A stretch of 64,000 nt of DNA from Tillandsia leiboldiana. Its lineage: Eukaryota; Streptophyta; Magnoliopsida; Poales; Bromeliaceae. The DNA is taken from the NCBI GenBank assembly GCA_029204045.2, contig JAQNDB010000186.1, forward strand, positions 53,026 through 117,025, in the 5' to 3' direction. Position 1 is the first letter of the stretch. The number at the start of each line of letters is the position of its first letter. The position numbers and the translations under genes were made by a program. This document shows, in pieces, positions 19,613-31,184 of this stretch. The notes under the pieces were generated by a model. It worked only from the letters and a program-made list of their open reading frames with translations. It was not told the DNA's origin and searched no databases.

Positions 19613-22600
19613 TGTCACGCCCCGGGGGTTTGTTTTAGCGGAAACGATTCATAAAAGCCGAATATTTGACGCGTAAATTTTTTTTTTTTTTTTTGTTTAA
19701 AAGAGAACCCCTCCTCCCCGGCGCGTGCCCAGACCCGCCACACGTACAGGGTCACTCTGCAACCGGACAGAGTCTCCCCTGTACGTGCACGGCGTAGCGT
19801 TCAGTACATGTTCCAACATACACAACCAATCAATCACAACAATCATACATAACCAACCAGCATTCTATACTGATAAAAGAAGATCACATGGCCGATCGTT
19901 TTGGAAAGGATAAATCCACAAGTTTGAAAGGACGCCTACCCGGCGCTTACGTTTTGAAAGCTAGTTTTCAAAATCAGCATAAATCCACAAGGTTTGAAAG
20001 CGGTGCCCACCCGACACCAAGTTTTTAAAGACGGTTTTCGCAATCCTTTCTTTGGCTTCTGCCTTTTTGGTTTTTAAATGGCCGATAGAAATAAAAGGGA
20101 AAAATATTGCACCAGGGGCACTAAATGTAGCCCGTACCGACATCCATGCCGACCCCACGAGGGTATCGCGAACCACTCACATAACTACAGAGTAATGAAA
20201 AGCGAGAATAAAAGAATAAATACAGTCCAGGGTCCCCAGCGACCCAGCTGCTCCTGTCCCGTCCTCACCGCCGCCTACCTCCCTCCCCGTCTGGACCCTG
20301 TCACGAAGTGGGATGTCAGTGACGCAGAAACAGTAAAGCAGGAGAATATAGTAAAACAAACCGTGAAGACAACTGGAGCAACCGTCCTCCCAAGGAGGAA
20401 AGGCAACCTGTACACCTGCATCCTGTAATACCCGGCCGCGTCGGTCCACTACCGACGGCCCCATACCGTACCTGCAACACCGCGACCGCGCCGGACAACT
20501 AAACCGGCGGGCCGCTCCGCTCGCACCTAGGCGCCTCAACCCCACAACTAATAAGGGGCCCCCACTACGTCACCTCGTGGGTATACACGGGTTCTACGAC
20601 CTCTTTTCCGGAAAAGCGCACCCTCTGCGGTGGCCAAACCGCGGGTGCGCGTGTGGCAACCTCGAGCCCAGTAACCGTAACCACCATCATGTCAGTATCA
20701 CAATAAGAATAATAAGAGTAATGAGGTAAATGAGGTAAAGTGCATAATCGAAAACGAGGTAATACTGCGCGCACCTCGAAAGTGGCCCGCTGACATATAA
20801 GGGTTGAAAAAGAAGAACACCGTCGGCAATCGACGCTAGTCATTATAGCGAACCCACTAACATGCATAAGCTATCACCCGTCATTATGTAACCCCAGTAC
20901 ACTTAGAATAGACCCCGTCCAATAAGATAGAATTTAGAGGCTAGGAATAAAGTAAAAACAACCCACCTGAATGAAGGCCGATCCCGAACTCCCGCTAGAC
21001 TATCCGGAGGTTGGTGCTGAACTGTTGGGCCCTGAACAGAGACTGTAGTCAGAACTAGACTCACATATACCCGTCCCGACGACACGACGGTAACGGAGTG
21101 TTTATACGGGGCAAAATTGCCGATTTACCGCACAGAATCTAACTCTCGATCAATGAGGACCTACTGAACTCTAACAAGATGCCTAGTAGGCGTGTAAACG
21201 CTGTCTAAGGTCAGCCAGCAAGTCCGAAACGCATTTTAGTCCAAAATGTATTTTAATTTGCCCAAAGTTATTGCATTAATCCGATGTTTCGTCTCGTTCT
21301 CAAAATCCGGGAGTCCAAAAGCTGCGCCGTAACTTTCAGCGCGTTTGTTACGACGAGACGGAGGCCATGCTCACAATATTTGGGCCGAGACCAGGCCCAT
21401 TTACAAGTTGGCCCATAATCTTTTAGTGTTCAATATACAACTATGTGGCAACCTAATACAAACTTGATCAAAAGGTGATCTAAGAGGAGCATGGTACTCA
21501 GTAGGGAGTGTAGACAGTGGGGCTCACCTGAGGCTTGCCGGAAACCCGCCGGAGTAGTGGCCGGAGCAGCACCACCAAATGCCAAGGCTCGGTTTTGGGC
21601 AAATTGGGATCAAACCGGCTTCACGTCTGGAACAAAGTGGGGCACACATTAAAACAACTTCCCAGAGGAGCTCCGGACCAGGTCCGACCCACGGCCGACG
21701 TCCAGAGGCGGCGGCGGCCGGAAAAAAACACACTAATTATCCGCTAATTAGCAAGATTGAGCAACTTAATAACCCTGGGTTCTTGGGCTAAACTAAAATG
21801 GTAGGAACTCTTAAAAAGGTGTTTAGGGCTCACCTGAATCGATGCCCGACAATCCGAAGCGGCGGGGGCGGCGGTGGTGATGCCCGGACCGAGAAAAGGG
21901 TGCAACTACACCAAACAAAAACCGTACGTAAACATTTGCATGCAAATGCATGAGAAGCTCCAACATAATCATTTGAACCTACCCGAGTCGGTTTCCCACC
22001 TCGCAGAGCGCCGGGTTGGCCGGGAAAGGAGTTCGCCGGAAAACGGGTGCTCTAATGGCGGAATCCGGCCGGCGAAGTCCGGGATGGTGCGAGATGGACC
22101 AAAGTGTTCTGCTGGTTGCCAGGGTAATTTATACAGTGGTGGCCGGCGACGGGGTCGAGCGGCGGCGCCGGTTGGAGGAGTTCCGGCGAAGATGCAAAAT
22201 ATCCGGTTCTAGGGCATGCCGGATCTTCGCGGATCCTCCACCGATCAACTCCAAACTTTAGGATCAGCTTTCAGTCACCGAGAAGACCAGATCAACGGTC
22301 TTGATCTTGATTTGTCGGCCGGAAGAAGCTAGTGATCATCCTCAGCCGAAACAAGGAATTCCGGCAATATTTCCCTCCCGCCGGCGGACGGGACGACGGC
22401 GACGGCTCAGGCTTCACCGGAGAGATTTCTCTCGAGGTCAGGAATACACTAGAAGTGTTCTTGGGGAGGTTAAAACAAACTTTTACAAACACTTACCCCG
22501 CCGGAAAACCGTGGAAGGAGAAGATGGCCGCGGCGGCGCACGGCGGCGGCGGGGTGTCGGGTTCCACTCGGGCTTGGTTGCGGCTCCACTAGGGACTCCA

Positions 22601-23658
22601 CAGGCAAGGTCTTGATCACCCTACCCTCTCGATCACCTTCCTCTCCAAGCACCCGAGATCAAGGTGAGTTCTTGATCCCCTTCTTCTCCGGCAATAGAGA
22701 GGCGGGCGGCCGGTGCGGGGGAGGTTCCGGGGGAGCGAGGCAGGAGAGGGGAAGGTTGTTGGAGTGGGTGCTGCTGCAGGGCTCGAGTTGCGGGGTTAGG
22801 GTTTATGGGACCCTAGCCGAGAGGTGTATTAATAGTGCATTAGCACAATCGCAATGTAGTCCCTCGACTCTTCATATTTGGAGCCTAGTCCCTCACAGCA
22901 ACTCTTTTCACGTTTAAGTCCCTCACCACAGAGGTGGCACGCAATACGAGGTATAAAATATAGGGTTTTTATGTGTAAAAAGCCACTTTTTCCCGTATTT
23001 CACGCTTTTCGAGGTGATCCGGTCGCCGAAACGGAAAATGGACTGCGCCATGACGTCCGGCTCGACGAAACCTATCAGGTAGCGATTTTGGTTCGTTCAA
23101 GTTTCGCTCCAGAATTTTTAAATTCCATCCTATACTGTAAATTATACAGTTCGGCACGCGTCACGATGCCTTAGGGTCGCCAGACGGAAATTCCGTCAGC
23201 GCCATTGTGTTCAGAACGTCGAAACGGATCAAAACGACTACCTGAATCACTATGTTTGGGTCCCGAACAGTGAATTAGTCAGCGTTGTAACCGCCGTAGT
23301 CCCGAAATTGAGGTTTACTGTTCATCTACAGTGGCCACTTAAGTGACACTGTGCACAGGCACTGTCACAATGATTGCGTTTATTTACTCGCTTCTTTATC
23401 GATTTCTGGAAGATCCGACCGTCAGATCGAGAAGTGCTGAAAATGAATCTCGCTCAGTTCGACGAGACGATCGCAACGGTCCACTCGGATTTCCAAGGTC
23501 ATGTCCGGATTGGAAAGTAGCCTTTTTATCTCGTAAAACGTGCAACTCGCACACTGGCAATTGACTAGATAAATCAACATAGGTCTTTTGAATTCGAAAG
23601 CCAGGTCAAAATTTACTTTTAGACTATTTATTAAAATAAAATATTTTGAGTTTTTACA
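19613..23658 (-). repeat. Element C 3' LTR (4,046 bp)
   Basis: On the plus strand it starts TGTCACGCCCC and ends TTTTTACA. It is the left copy, next to the repeated polypurine-side motif, hence the 3' LTR. It contains a T-tract of about 17 at 19678-19694. Confidence 0.95.
19737..19793 (-). other. LTR 3'-end long hairpin (element C, left LTR)
   Basis: Arms GCCACACGTACAGGG and CCCTGTACGTGCACGGC, with an inner stem around ACTCTG...CAGAGT. Compared with B/E/I/J the arm bases differ on both sides yet still pair. Confidence 0.82.
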
Positions 23659-23795
23659 TCACTTACAACTTAAAAGAAGTTTCGTCCCCGAAACTTACAA
23701 CTTAAAGAAGTTTCGTCCCCGAAACTTACAACTTAAAAGAAGTTTCGTCCCCGAAGCTTACAACTAAAAGTTTCATTCCCGGAGCTTACAGCCTG
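23659..23795 (-). repeat. Four-fold repeat of the TTTCG...CGAAA motif beside the 3' LTR
   Basis: Four about 31 bp units (the last diverged), each with GTTTCG and CGAAAC arms around TCCC. D and F have one such motif between the pol stop and the polypurine tract. Here it is multiplied, and no clear polypurine tract is left. Confidence 0.85.
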
Positions 23796-24599
23796 AAGTC
23801 ACACTCTATGAGAAATGCTCAAAAAGTTTAATCGAGGGCTACAAGTCAGTCGCAAGGTATCTACAACTCTAAGGCTACTAATTTAGACCCAATCTGGTAC
23901 TCCTCATTATAGGGCAGGGTATTTCCTCAGTTCTTTCGACCGTCCGTTGCCTGTAGCCAACGTGCTTACCAAAAGGACAGCGGAATACTAAAGGTTTGTC
24001 GCCAACAACAAGTTGGGACGCAACTCCCACTAGAAGGTATATCACATACTTCCCAACACAATCTCAGTGCCCGAAACATAACCTTTATCGAGGATTACTA
24101 CCGCCTCGTGGTCACAAACATCACCCTGACTAACACATAGGCGAGTCCACGTCGATCCACAAAACCTGTGCAAAAGGTGGGGTCGATTTGCATCCGTCCC
24201 AAAACAGGGTTACCATCGGGCCCATAGGCCAACGAATTAAGACACGGGGACACTGAAGGGTCAGCAACTTGTTCAACCTCTAAGCAAACTGTGAGGCTAG
24301 TGCACTAATAGCAGTCATCTACTGCTATGCCATCAGCTGGACGATTACGAAGAGAACAGTGATTTAACCTTTAACCACCGTAACTGATCCGAGCACTCTG
24401 GCTCCATTGAAAACATCAGCCCACAGCCGAAACCATGACCGCGGCTAACCCTGCACTAACCACGATCCCAAAAACCGGAGTGCGTACGACTAATAACCGG
24501 AACAACGAGACTCAACTGTGTGACACACACCAGAGCTCCAAACCACTGTGCCAATACCCTACGCTCCCTTGTGAACACAAGTCATCCTAGGGGTCGTTC

Positions 24600-24741
24600 C
24601 TAACCAAAAACCCAGGTATCGGATCGGAAGGGCGGAAATTTGTGCATCGGAAACTGTGCAATTCACGCACCGGTATGCAAATCGCTAAGGTTAGATCTGC
24701 TTTCTCGCCCGCGAGCACACTAGAATTTCTCGAGTGCTACA
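24600..24741 (-). repeat. Relic LTR 5' end inside element C
   Basis: On the minus strand TGTAGCACTCGAG follows a TTTCGGGGATGAAA motif, repeating the arrangement at the true 3' LTR (TGTAAAAACTC). The next about 140 bp aligns loosely with the C LTR start (shared GTGCGxxTTGCAC block). It looks like a truncated older LTR. Confidence 0.5.
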
Positions 24742-25494
24742 TCACTCACACCTTAAAAGAAGTTTCATCCCCGAAACTTAAATACGCCAGGGATCCAATA
24801 CATGGGAAAAGTGGCCAAACATGTCCGACTTGCGCTTCCCATTGGCCTTGCGCCCCTCGTGATCTGTACTGCTTCACAATCACAAACTCGCAACCCAAAA
24901 ACCTCAAGACTATGCCTTGGTCCTGGGGAGCTGGCGACAAAACCCAAGAAGCACGGTCCTACTTCCGTCTTGGCACCCAAGGGGGTGTGACACTCTGATT
25001 AACCTCTACCGCTCGGTCCCAATCCATTGCCCTTCCAAGCACCATATACTGAGCCGAGCTGCATACCCCCAGGCCAACGATCACTTTCCCAACTAGGAGT
25101 ATTTAAGCTCTAGGTCCGCTCAACAAAAGGAAGAATCAAGCCCAAACGAACAAGATTTGCTAGTCCCAGTGGTCTCCTTTCTCGACCCCAGGGGGAATCC
25201 TAAGACCCCCACAACAACACCACTACACTAGCCCAAACAACACGACTACACAAACGCGACAACCGAGCTAAACCAAGAAACAAAACTTAGCCCGTACTCG
25301 CACACCCCACAAGTCAGTTCTAGACTCCGCTAGTATAGCACTTAACCAACTATCGAGAAAACGGGACATATACTTTTCCCCCGCTCCCCCGATCACTCGC
25401 GTTCTACAGTCCTATGCCCTACCCATTTCATTCGTATGTAGGCATGTGAGGGTTGTCCACGGATGTCGGCACTAACTGTTGTGATTGAAAGAAC

Positions 25495-25506
25495 TCTCTG
25501 ATACCA
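25495..25506 (-). promoter_or_regulatory. Element C primer-binding site
   Basis: The minus strand reads TGGTATCAGAGA, 7 bases from the 5' LTR end. It matches the initiator tRNA-Met PBS except for the last base. Confidence 0.92.
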
Positions 25507-25513
25507 TTTAATC

Positions 25514-28500
25514 TGTCACGCCCCGGGGGTTTGTTTTAGCGGAAACGATTCATAAAAGCCGAATATTTGACGCGTAAATTTTTTTTTTTTTTTTTTTTGT
25601 TTAAAAGAGAACCCCTCCTCCCCGGCGCGTGCCCAGACCCGCCACACGTACAGGGTCACTCTGCAACCGGACAGAGTCTCCCCTGTACGTGCACGGCGTA
25701 GCGTTCAGTACATGTTCCAACATACACAACCAATCAATCACAACAATCATACATAACCAACCAGCATTCTATACTGATAAAAGAAGATCACATGGCCGAT
25801 CGTTTTGGAAAGGATAAATCCACAAGTTTGAAAGGACGCCTACCCGGCGCTTACGTTTTGAAAGCTAGTTTTCAAAATCAGCATAAATCCACAAGGTTTG
25901 AAAGCGGTGCCCACCCGACACCAAGTTTTTAAAGACGGTTTTCGCAATCCTTTCTTTGGCTTCTGCCTTTTTGGTTTTTAAATGGCCGATAGAAATAAAA
26001 GGGAAAAATATTGCACCAGGGGCACTAAATGTAGCCCGTACCGACATCCATGCCGACCCCACGAGGGTATCGCGAACCACTCACATAACTACAGAGTAAT
26101 GAAAAGCGAGAATAAAAGAATAAATACAGTCCAGGGTCCCCAGCGACCCAGCTGCTCCTGTCCCGTCCTCACCGCCGCCTACCTCCCTCCCCGTCTGGAC
26201 CCTGTCACGAAGTGGGATGTCAGTGACGCAGAAACAGTAAAGCAGGAGAATATAGTAAAACAAACCGTGAAGACAACTGGAGCAACCGTCCTCCCAAGGA
26301 GGAAAGGCAACCTGTACACCTGCATCCTGTAATACCCGGCCGCGTCGGTCCACTACCGACGGCCCCATACCGTACCTGCAACACCGCGACCGCGCCGGAC
26401 AAACTAAACCGGCGGGCCGCTCCGCTCGCACCTAGGCGCCTCAACCCCACAACTAATAAGGGGCCCCCACTACGTCACCTCGTGGGTATACACGGGTTCT
26501 ACGACCTCTTTTCCGGAAAAGCGCACCCTCTGCGGTGGCCAACCGCGGGTGCGCGTGTGGCAACCTCGAGCCCAGTAACCGTAACCACCATCATGTCAGT
26601 ATCACAATAAGAATAATAAGAGTAATGAGGTAAATGAGGTAAAGTGCATAATCGAAAACGAGGTAATACTGCGCGCACTCGAAAGTGGCCCGCTGACATA
26701 TAAGGGTTGAAAAGAAGAACACCGTCGGCAATCGACGCTAGTCATTATAGCGAACCCACTAACATGCATAAGCTATCACCCGTCATATGTAACCCCAGTA
26801 CACTTAGAATAGACCCCGTCCAATAAGATAGAATTTAGAGGCTAGGAATAAAGTAAAAACAACCCACCTGAATGAAGGCCGATCCCGAACTCCCGCTAGA
26901 CTATCCGGAGGTTGGTGCTGAACTGTTGGGCCCTGAACAGAGACTGTAGTCAGAACTAGACTCACATATACCCGTCCCGACGACACGACGGTAACGGAGT
27001 GTTTATACGGGGCAAAATTGCCGATTTACCGCACAGAATCTAACTCTCGATCAATGAGGACCTACTGAACTCTAACAAGATGCCTAGTAGGCGTGTAAAC
27101 GCTGTCTAAGGTCAGCCAGCAAGTCCGAAACGCATTTTAGTCCAAAATGTATTTTAATTTGCCCAAAGTTATTGCATTAATCCGATGTTTCGTCTCGTTC
27201 TCAAAATCCGGGAGTCCAAAAGCTGCGCCGTAACTTTCAGCGCGTTTGTTACGACGAGACGGAGGCCATGCTCACAATATTTGGGCCGAGACCAGGCCCA
27301 TTTACAAGTTGGCCCATAATCTTTTAGTGTTCAATATACAACTATGTGGCAACCTAATACAAACTTGATCAAAAGGTGATCTAAGAGGAGCATGGTACTC
27401 AGTAGGGAGTGTAGACAGTGGGGCTCACCTGAGGCTTGCCGGAAACCCGCCGGAGTAGTGGCCGGAGCAGCACCACCAAATGCCAAGGCTCGGTTTTGGG
27501 CAAATTGGGATCAAACCGGCTTCACGTCTGGAACAAAGTGGGGCACACATTAAAACAACTTCCCAGAGGAGCTCCGGACCAGGTCCGACCCACGGCCGAC
27601 GTCCAGAGGCGGCGGCGGCCGGAAAAAAACACACTAATTATCCGCTAATTAGCAAGATTGAGCCAACTTAATAACCCTGGGTTCTTGGGCTAAACTAAAA
27701 TGGTAGGAACTCTTAAAAAGGTGTTTAGGGCTCACCTGAATCGATGCCCGACAATCCGAAGCGGCGGGGGCGGCGGTGGTGATGCCCGGACCGAGAAAAG
27801 GGTGCAACTACACCAAACAAAAACCGTACGTAAACATTTGCATGCAAATGCATGAGAAGCTCCAACATAATCATTTGAACCTACCCGAGTCGGTTTCCCA
27901 CCTCGCAGAGCGCCGGGTTGGCCGGGAAAGGAGTTCGCCGGAAAACGGGTGCTCTAATGGCGGAATCCGGCCGGCGAAGTCCGGGATGGTGCGAGATGGA
28001 CCAAAGTGTTCTGCTGGTTGCCAGGGTAATTTATACAGTGGTGGCCGGCGACGGGGTCGAGCGGCGGCGCCGGTTGGAGGAGTTCCGGCGAAGATGCAAA
28101 ATATCCGGTTCTAGGGCATGCCGGATCTTCGCGGATCCTCCACCGATCAACTCCAAACTTTAGGATCAGCTTTCAGTCACCGAGAAGACCAAGATCAACG
28201 GTCTTGATCTTGATTTTGTCGGCCGGAAGAAGCTAGTGATCATCCTCAGCCGAAACAAGGAATTCCGGCAATATTTCCCTCCCGCCGGCGGACGGGACGA
28301 CGGCGACGGCTCAGGCTTCACGGAGAGATTTCTCTCGAGGTCAGGAATACACTAGAAGTGTTCTTGGGGAGGTTTAAAACAAACTTTTACAAACACTTAC
28401 CCCGCCGGAAAACCGTGGAAGGAGAAGATGGCCGCGGCGGCGCACGGCGGCGGCGGGGTGTCGGGTTCCACTCGGGCTTGGTTGCGGCTCCACTAGGGAC

Positions 28501-29558
28501 TCCACAGGCAAGGTCTTGATCACCCATACCCTCTCGATCACCTTCCTCTCCAAGCACCCGAGATCAAGGTGAGTTCTTGATCCCCTTCTTCTCCGGCAAT
28601 AGAGAGGCGGCGGCCGGTGCGGGGGAGGTTCCGGGGAGCGAGGCAGAGAGGGGAAGGTTGTTGGAGTGGGCGGCTGCAGGGCTCGAGTTGCGGGGTTAGG
28701 GTTTATGGGACCCTAGCCGAGAGGTGTATTAATAGTGCATTAGCACAATCGCAATGTAGTCCCTCGACTCTTCATATTTGGAGCCTAGTCCCTCACAGCA
28801 ACTCTTTTTCACGTTTAAGTCCCTCACCACAGAGGTGGCACGCAATACGAGGTATAAAATATAGGGTTTTATGTGTAAAAAGCCACTTTTTCCCGTATTT
28901 CACGCTTTTCGAGGTGATCCGGTCGCCGAAACGGAAAATGGACTGCGCCATGACGTCCGGCTCGACGAAACCTATCAGGTAGCGATTTTGGTTCGTTCAA
29001 GTTTCGCTCCAGAATTTTTAAATTCCATCCTATACTGTAAATTATACAGTTCGGCACGCGTCACGATGCCTTAGGGTCGCCAGACGGAAATTCCGTCAGC
29101 GCCATTGTGTTCAGAACGTCGAAACGGATCAAAACGACTACCTGAATCACTATGTTTGGGTCCCGGACAGTGAATTAGTCAGCGTTGTAACCGCCGTAGT
29201 CCCGAAATTGAGGTTTACTGTTCATCTACAGTGGCCACTTAAGTGACACTGTGCACAGGCACTGTCACAATGATTGCGTTTATTTACTCGCTTCTTTATC
29301 GATTTCTGGAAGATCCGACCGTCAGATCGAGAAGTGCTGAAAATGAATCTCGCTCAGTTCGACGAGACGATCGCAACGGTCCACTCGGATTTCCAAGGTC
29401 ATGTCCGGATTGGAAAGTAGCCTTTTTATCTCGTAAAACGTGCAACTCGCACACTGGCAATTGACTAGATAAATCAACATAGGTCTTTTGAATTCGAAAG
29501 CCAGGTCAAAATTTACTTTTAGACTATTTATTAAAATAAAATATTTTGAGTTTTTACA
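25514..29558 (-). repeat. Element C 5' LTR (4,045 bp)
   Basis: Near-identical to 19613-23658. Differences seen are mostly one-base indels (T-tract of 20 versus 17; extra or missing bases near 26401, 26540, 26678, 26712, 26785, 27664, 28191, 28213 and 28320). A clear substitution is G at about 29166 for A at about 23266. Confidence 0.95.
25641..25697 (-). other. LTR 3'-end long hairpin (element C, right LTR)
   Basis: Same arms as the left LTR copy: GCCACACGTACAGGG and CCCTGTACGTGCACGGC. Confidence 0.82.
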
Positions 29559-29563
29559 GCGTA
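29559..29563. repeat. Target-site duplication of element C, right (GCGTA)
   Basis: Exact partner of 19608-19612, immediately after the TTTTTACA end of the element. Confidence 0.95.
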
Positions 29564-30206
29564 GGCTGGCATACCCGTCGCGGCAGGTAGAGCAGGCAGT
29601 ACCAGTGTTTACTGGTGGTCAGATTGGGTTTATTCAGGCAGGCATTTATATTCTGATGCATACATTCAGCTATTCTTTTAGCTCAGTATTTAGAGGCATA
29701 CTAGTAGTAGCTTTTCGTCAGTAGTCATATTCATAGCATACCACCTTCTTTTCCGTTGCCTCTGGTAGACCTAGTGGGCGTGTCAGAGTTGAGGTTTTAC
29801 CCACTAGGGGAGGCTACTGGTTTACTAGTAGTTCTCACCCCCCATTCTTCTTTCCTCTTTTTCTTCTCCCTTGTTTTGCAGTGTCTTCTGCGGGTTCTAC
29901 TGGGCTTTCAGTGGCGGGTTGAGGAGAGAGGACGGCTGAGTAGATAGATCTCGAGACAGGACGAGCGTATTAGCTGGACGGATGGTGTACCCATGTTTCC
30001 TCAGACGGTTGTACTTTTATTTTGGGACTGGCTTTTGCCAGCAGGTTGTTTTTTTCTGTTGTGGGCTGGGAGAGACTGATGTATCATTTATACAGATGTA
30101 TTGTATTTTATTTTCCAGCTTCAGTCTGAGATGTGTTAGTTTTAGTTCAGCTCTGTTATTGCTCTTTTATTGTATCTCTTATATTTGAGCAGGTTTTTGG
30201 CACTTC

Positions 30207-30231
30207 GTGTACACGGAAATACCGTGTGCAC
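30207..30231 (+). other. LTR 3'-end hairpin (F-type solo LTR)
   Basis: GTGTACACGG and CCGTGTGCAC form a 10 bp stem with one G-U wobble and a 5-base loop. Confidence 0.82.
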
Positions 30232-30281
30232 GGCGGATCTGTAGACGGGCTCGGGTTCTGGTTTACACCCGGGGCGTGACA

Positions 30282-30325
30282 CTGTTGGCGAGCCCGGGTG
30301 GCAGTTTCGACCCCGGGGCGTGACA
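30282..30325 (+). repeat. 44 bp D-type LTR tail, duplicated from 16751-16794
   Basis: CTGTTGGCGAGCCCGGGT...GGGGCGTGACA matches the last 44 bp of the D LTR with one mismatch (G for C). The two copies bracket the whole 16795-30281 block. It directly abuts element E RT. Confidence 0.88.
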
Positions 30326-30760
30326 TCGTCGATCCGCGGCAGGGGGTATTTGTTCTTGATAGTGACCTTGTTTATTTTCCGGTAGTCTATGCACAAACGA
30401 AGGCTTCCGTCCTTCTTTCTTACGGATAGAACGGGCGCGCCCCATGACGACACGCTCGGTCTGATGAAGCCTTTATCCAAAAGGTCTTCTAGCTGTGCCT
30501 CGAGTTCCTTCAACTCGGCGAAGGCCATCCTGTATGGTGCTTTGGTGATGGGTTTAGTGCCTGGGAGTAGTTCAATAGGGAAGTCGACCTCTCGTTCGGG
30601 TGGCATCCCAGGGAGTTCCGCCGGAAATACATCCGGAAATTCCCTTACGACTGGGATGTCGGAAAGCGATGGAGTGGGTCGAGCCGCTAAGTCCACCGAG
30701 GCCAAATAGGCCACGCACCCGCCCTCTATTAGTTTCCTGGCTCGTGACCCGTAGGTCACG
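30326..30760 (-). pseudogene. Element E: gypsy RT N-terminal part
   Basis: Minus strand: ARKLIEGGCVAYLASVDL, then SDIPVVREFPDVFPAELPG, the RT entry MPPEREVDFPIEL, and RT up to NKYPLPRIDD, where the LTR tail at 30325 cuts it. No stop is seen from about 30759 down to the break. The catalytic IDD region, RNase H and integrase are missing. The sequence is close to A (1400-1797) and I (54918-55219), so the three belong to one gypsy family. Confidence 0.9.
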
Positions 30761-31184
30761 TAACCAGCTTACTAGAGGTGTACAGACATAGTGCCCACGC
30801 TTCGACCGAACTCAGCCCACCTTGACGCTGGGTCTGAAGCGGCCGTAGCCCCACTCAATTTATCGGTCTCTGGGGCCTATTGTCGCGAAGAAGGAAGTTG
30901 GACCCATTAAATAGCCAACACCAAGGACAACTGAGTCTCCCCCGCCTTATTGCACAAGAAACTTACTCGCCCGTGCAGGCTGGGGAGGGCTCAACTAAAC
31001 GCCTAAGAGGGCTTTTCCTCCCCGTTAGCGTACCTCTACCCCTAAAATGGAATTCGGGAATGGGACAAGTGCAGGTGGGAAGAAAGGATTTTCCTCCTAA
31101 CAACGCCGGGCAAGATGAGAAATAGGGGAGGGGAAGAGAGTCAGACAAGGGTAGTATGCTTAGGTGTTTGAGGTCTTCCTCCAT
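30761..31184 (-). other. Element E spacer lacking zinc knuckle and protease
   Basis: It sits between gag (stop at 31185) and the pre-RT linker. A CCHC knuckle and DTGA protease would be expected, but neither is present. It includes a pyrimidine-rich stretch (minus strand) at about 31100-31150 similar to element A at about 1979-2040. No other feature is recognised. Confidence 0.6.

Larger units (their letters stand above)
23659..25513 (-). other. Element C internal domain, non-coding
   Basis: 1,855 bp between the LTRs. I find no gag, protease, RT or integrase motif in any frame. It holds the PBS, the four-fold inverted repeat, and a relic of an older LTR start near 24741. The rest, mainly 23800-24590 and 24790-25490, shows nothing recognisable. 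Confidence 0.85.
19613..29558 (-). mobile_element. Element C: LARD-like non-coding LTR retrotransposon
   Basis: A 9,946 bp element with two about 4,045 bp LTRs (19613-23658, 25514-29558), a PBS for initiator tRNA-Met next to the right LTR and a perfect 5 bp TSD. It therefore runs on the minus strand, with the right copy as 5' LTR. The 1,855 bp interior has no gag or pol similarity and no long open frame. Long LTRs with a non-coding interior define LARDs (large retrotransposon derivatives), which need proteins from a relative; LTR similarity points to the B/E/I/J gypsy group as helpers. The LTRs are nearly identical, so insertion is recent. Short open frames in the LTRs occur twice only because the LTR is duplicated. 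Confidence 0.93.
29559..30281 (+). repeat. F-type LTR, right part after element C
   Basis: Continues GCGTAGGCTGGCATACCCG as in the F LTRs, through the CCTAGTGGG...CCCACTAGG inverted repeat (29769-29808), to the GGGGCGTGACA end at 30281. With 16795-19612 it forms one truncated solo LTR of about 3.5 kb. Confidence 0.85.

Noticed and set aside
19613..29558. Segmental duplication of a host region
   Set aside because: The two 4 kb copies are LTRs of one element: TG/CA-type ends, an adjacent PBS, and a perfect GCGTA target duplication with an undisturbed site in a related LTR.
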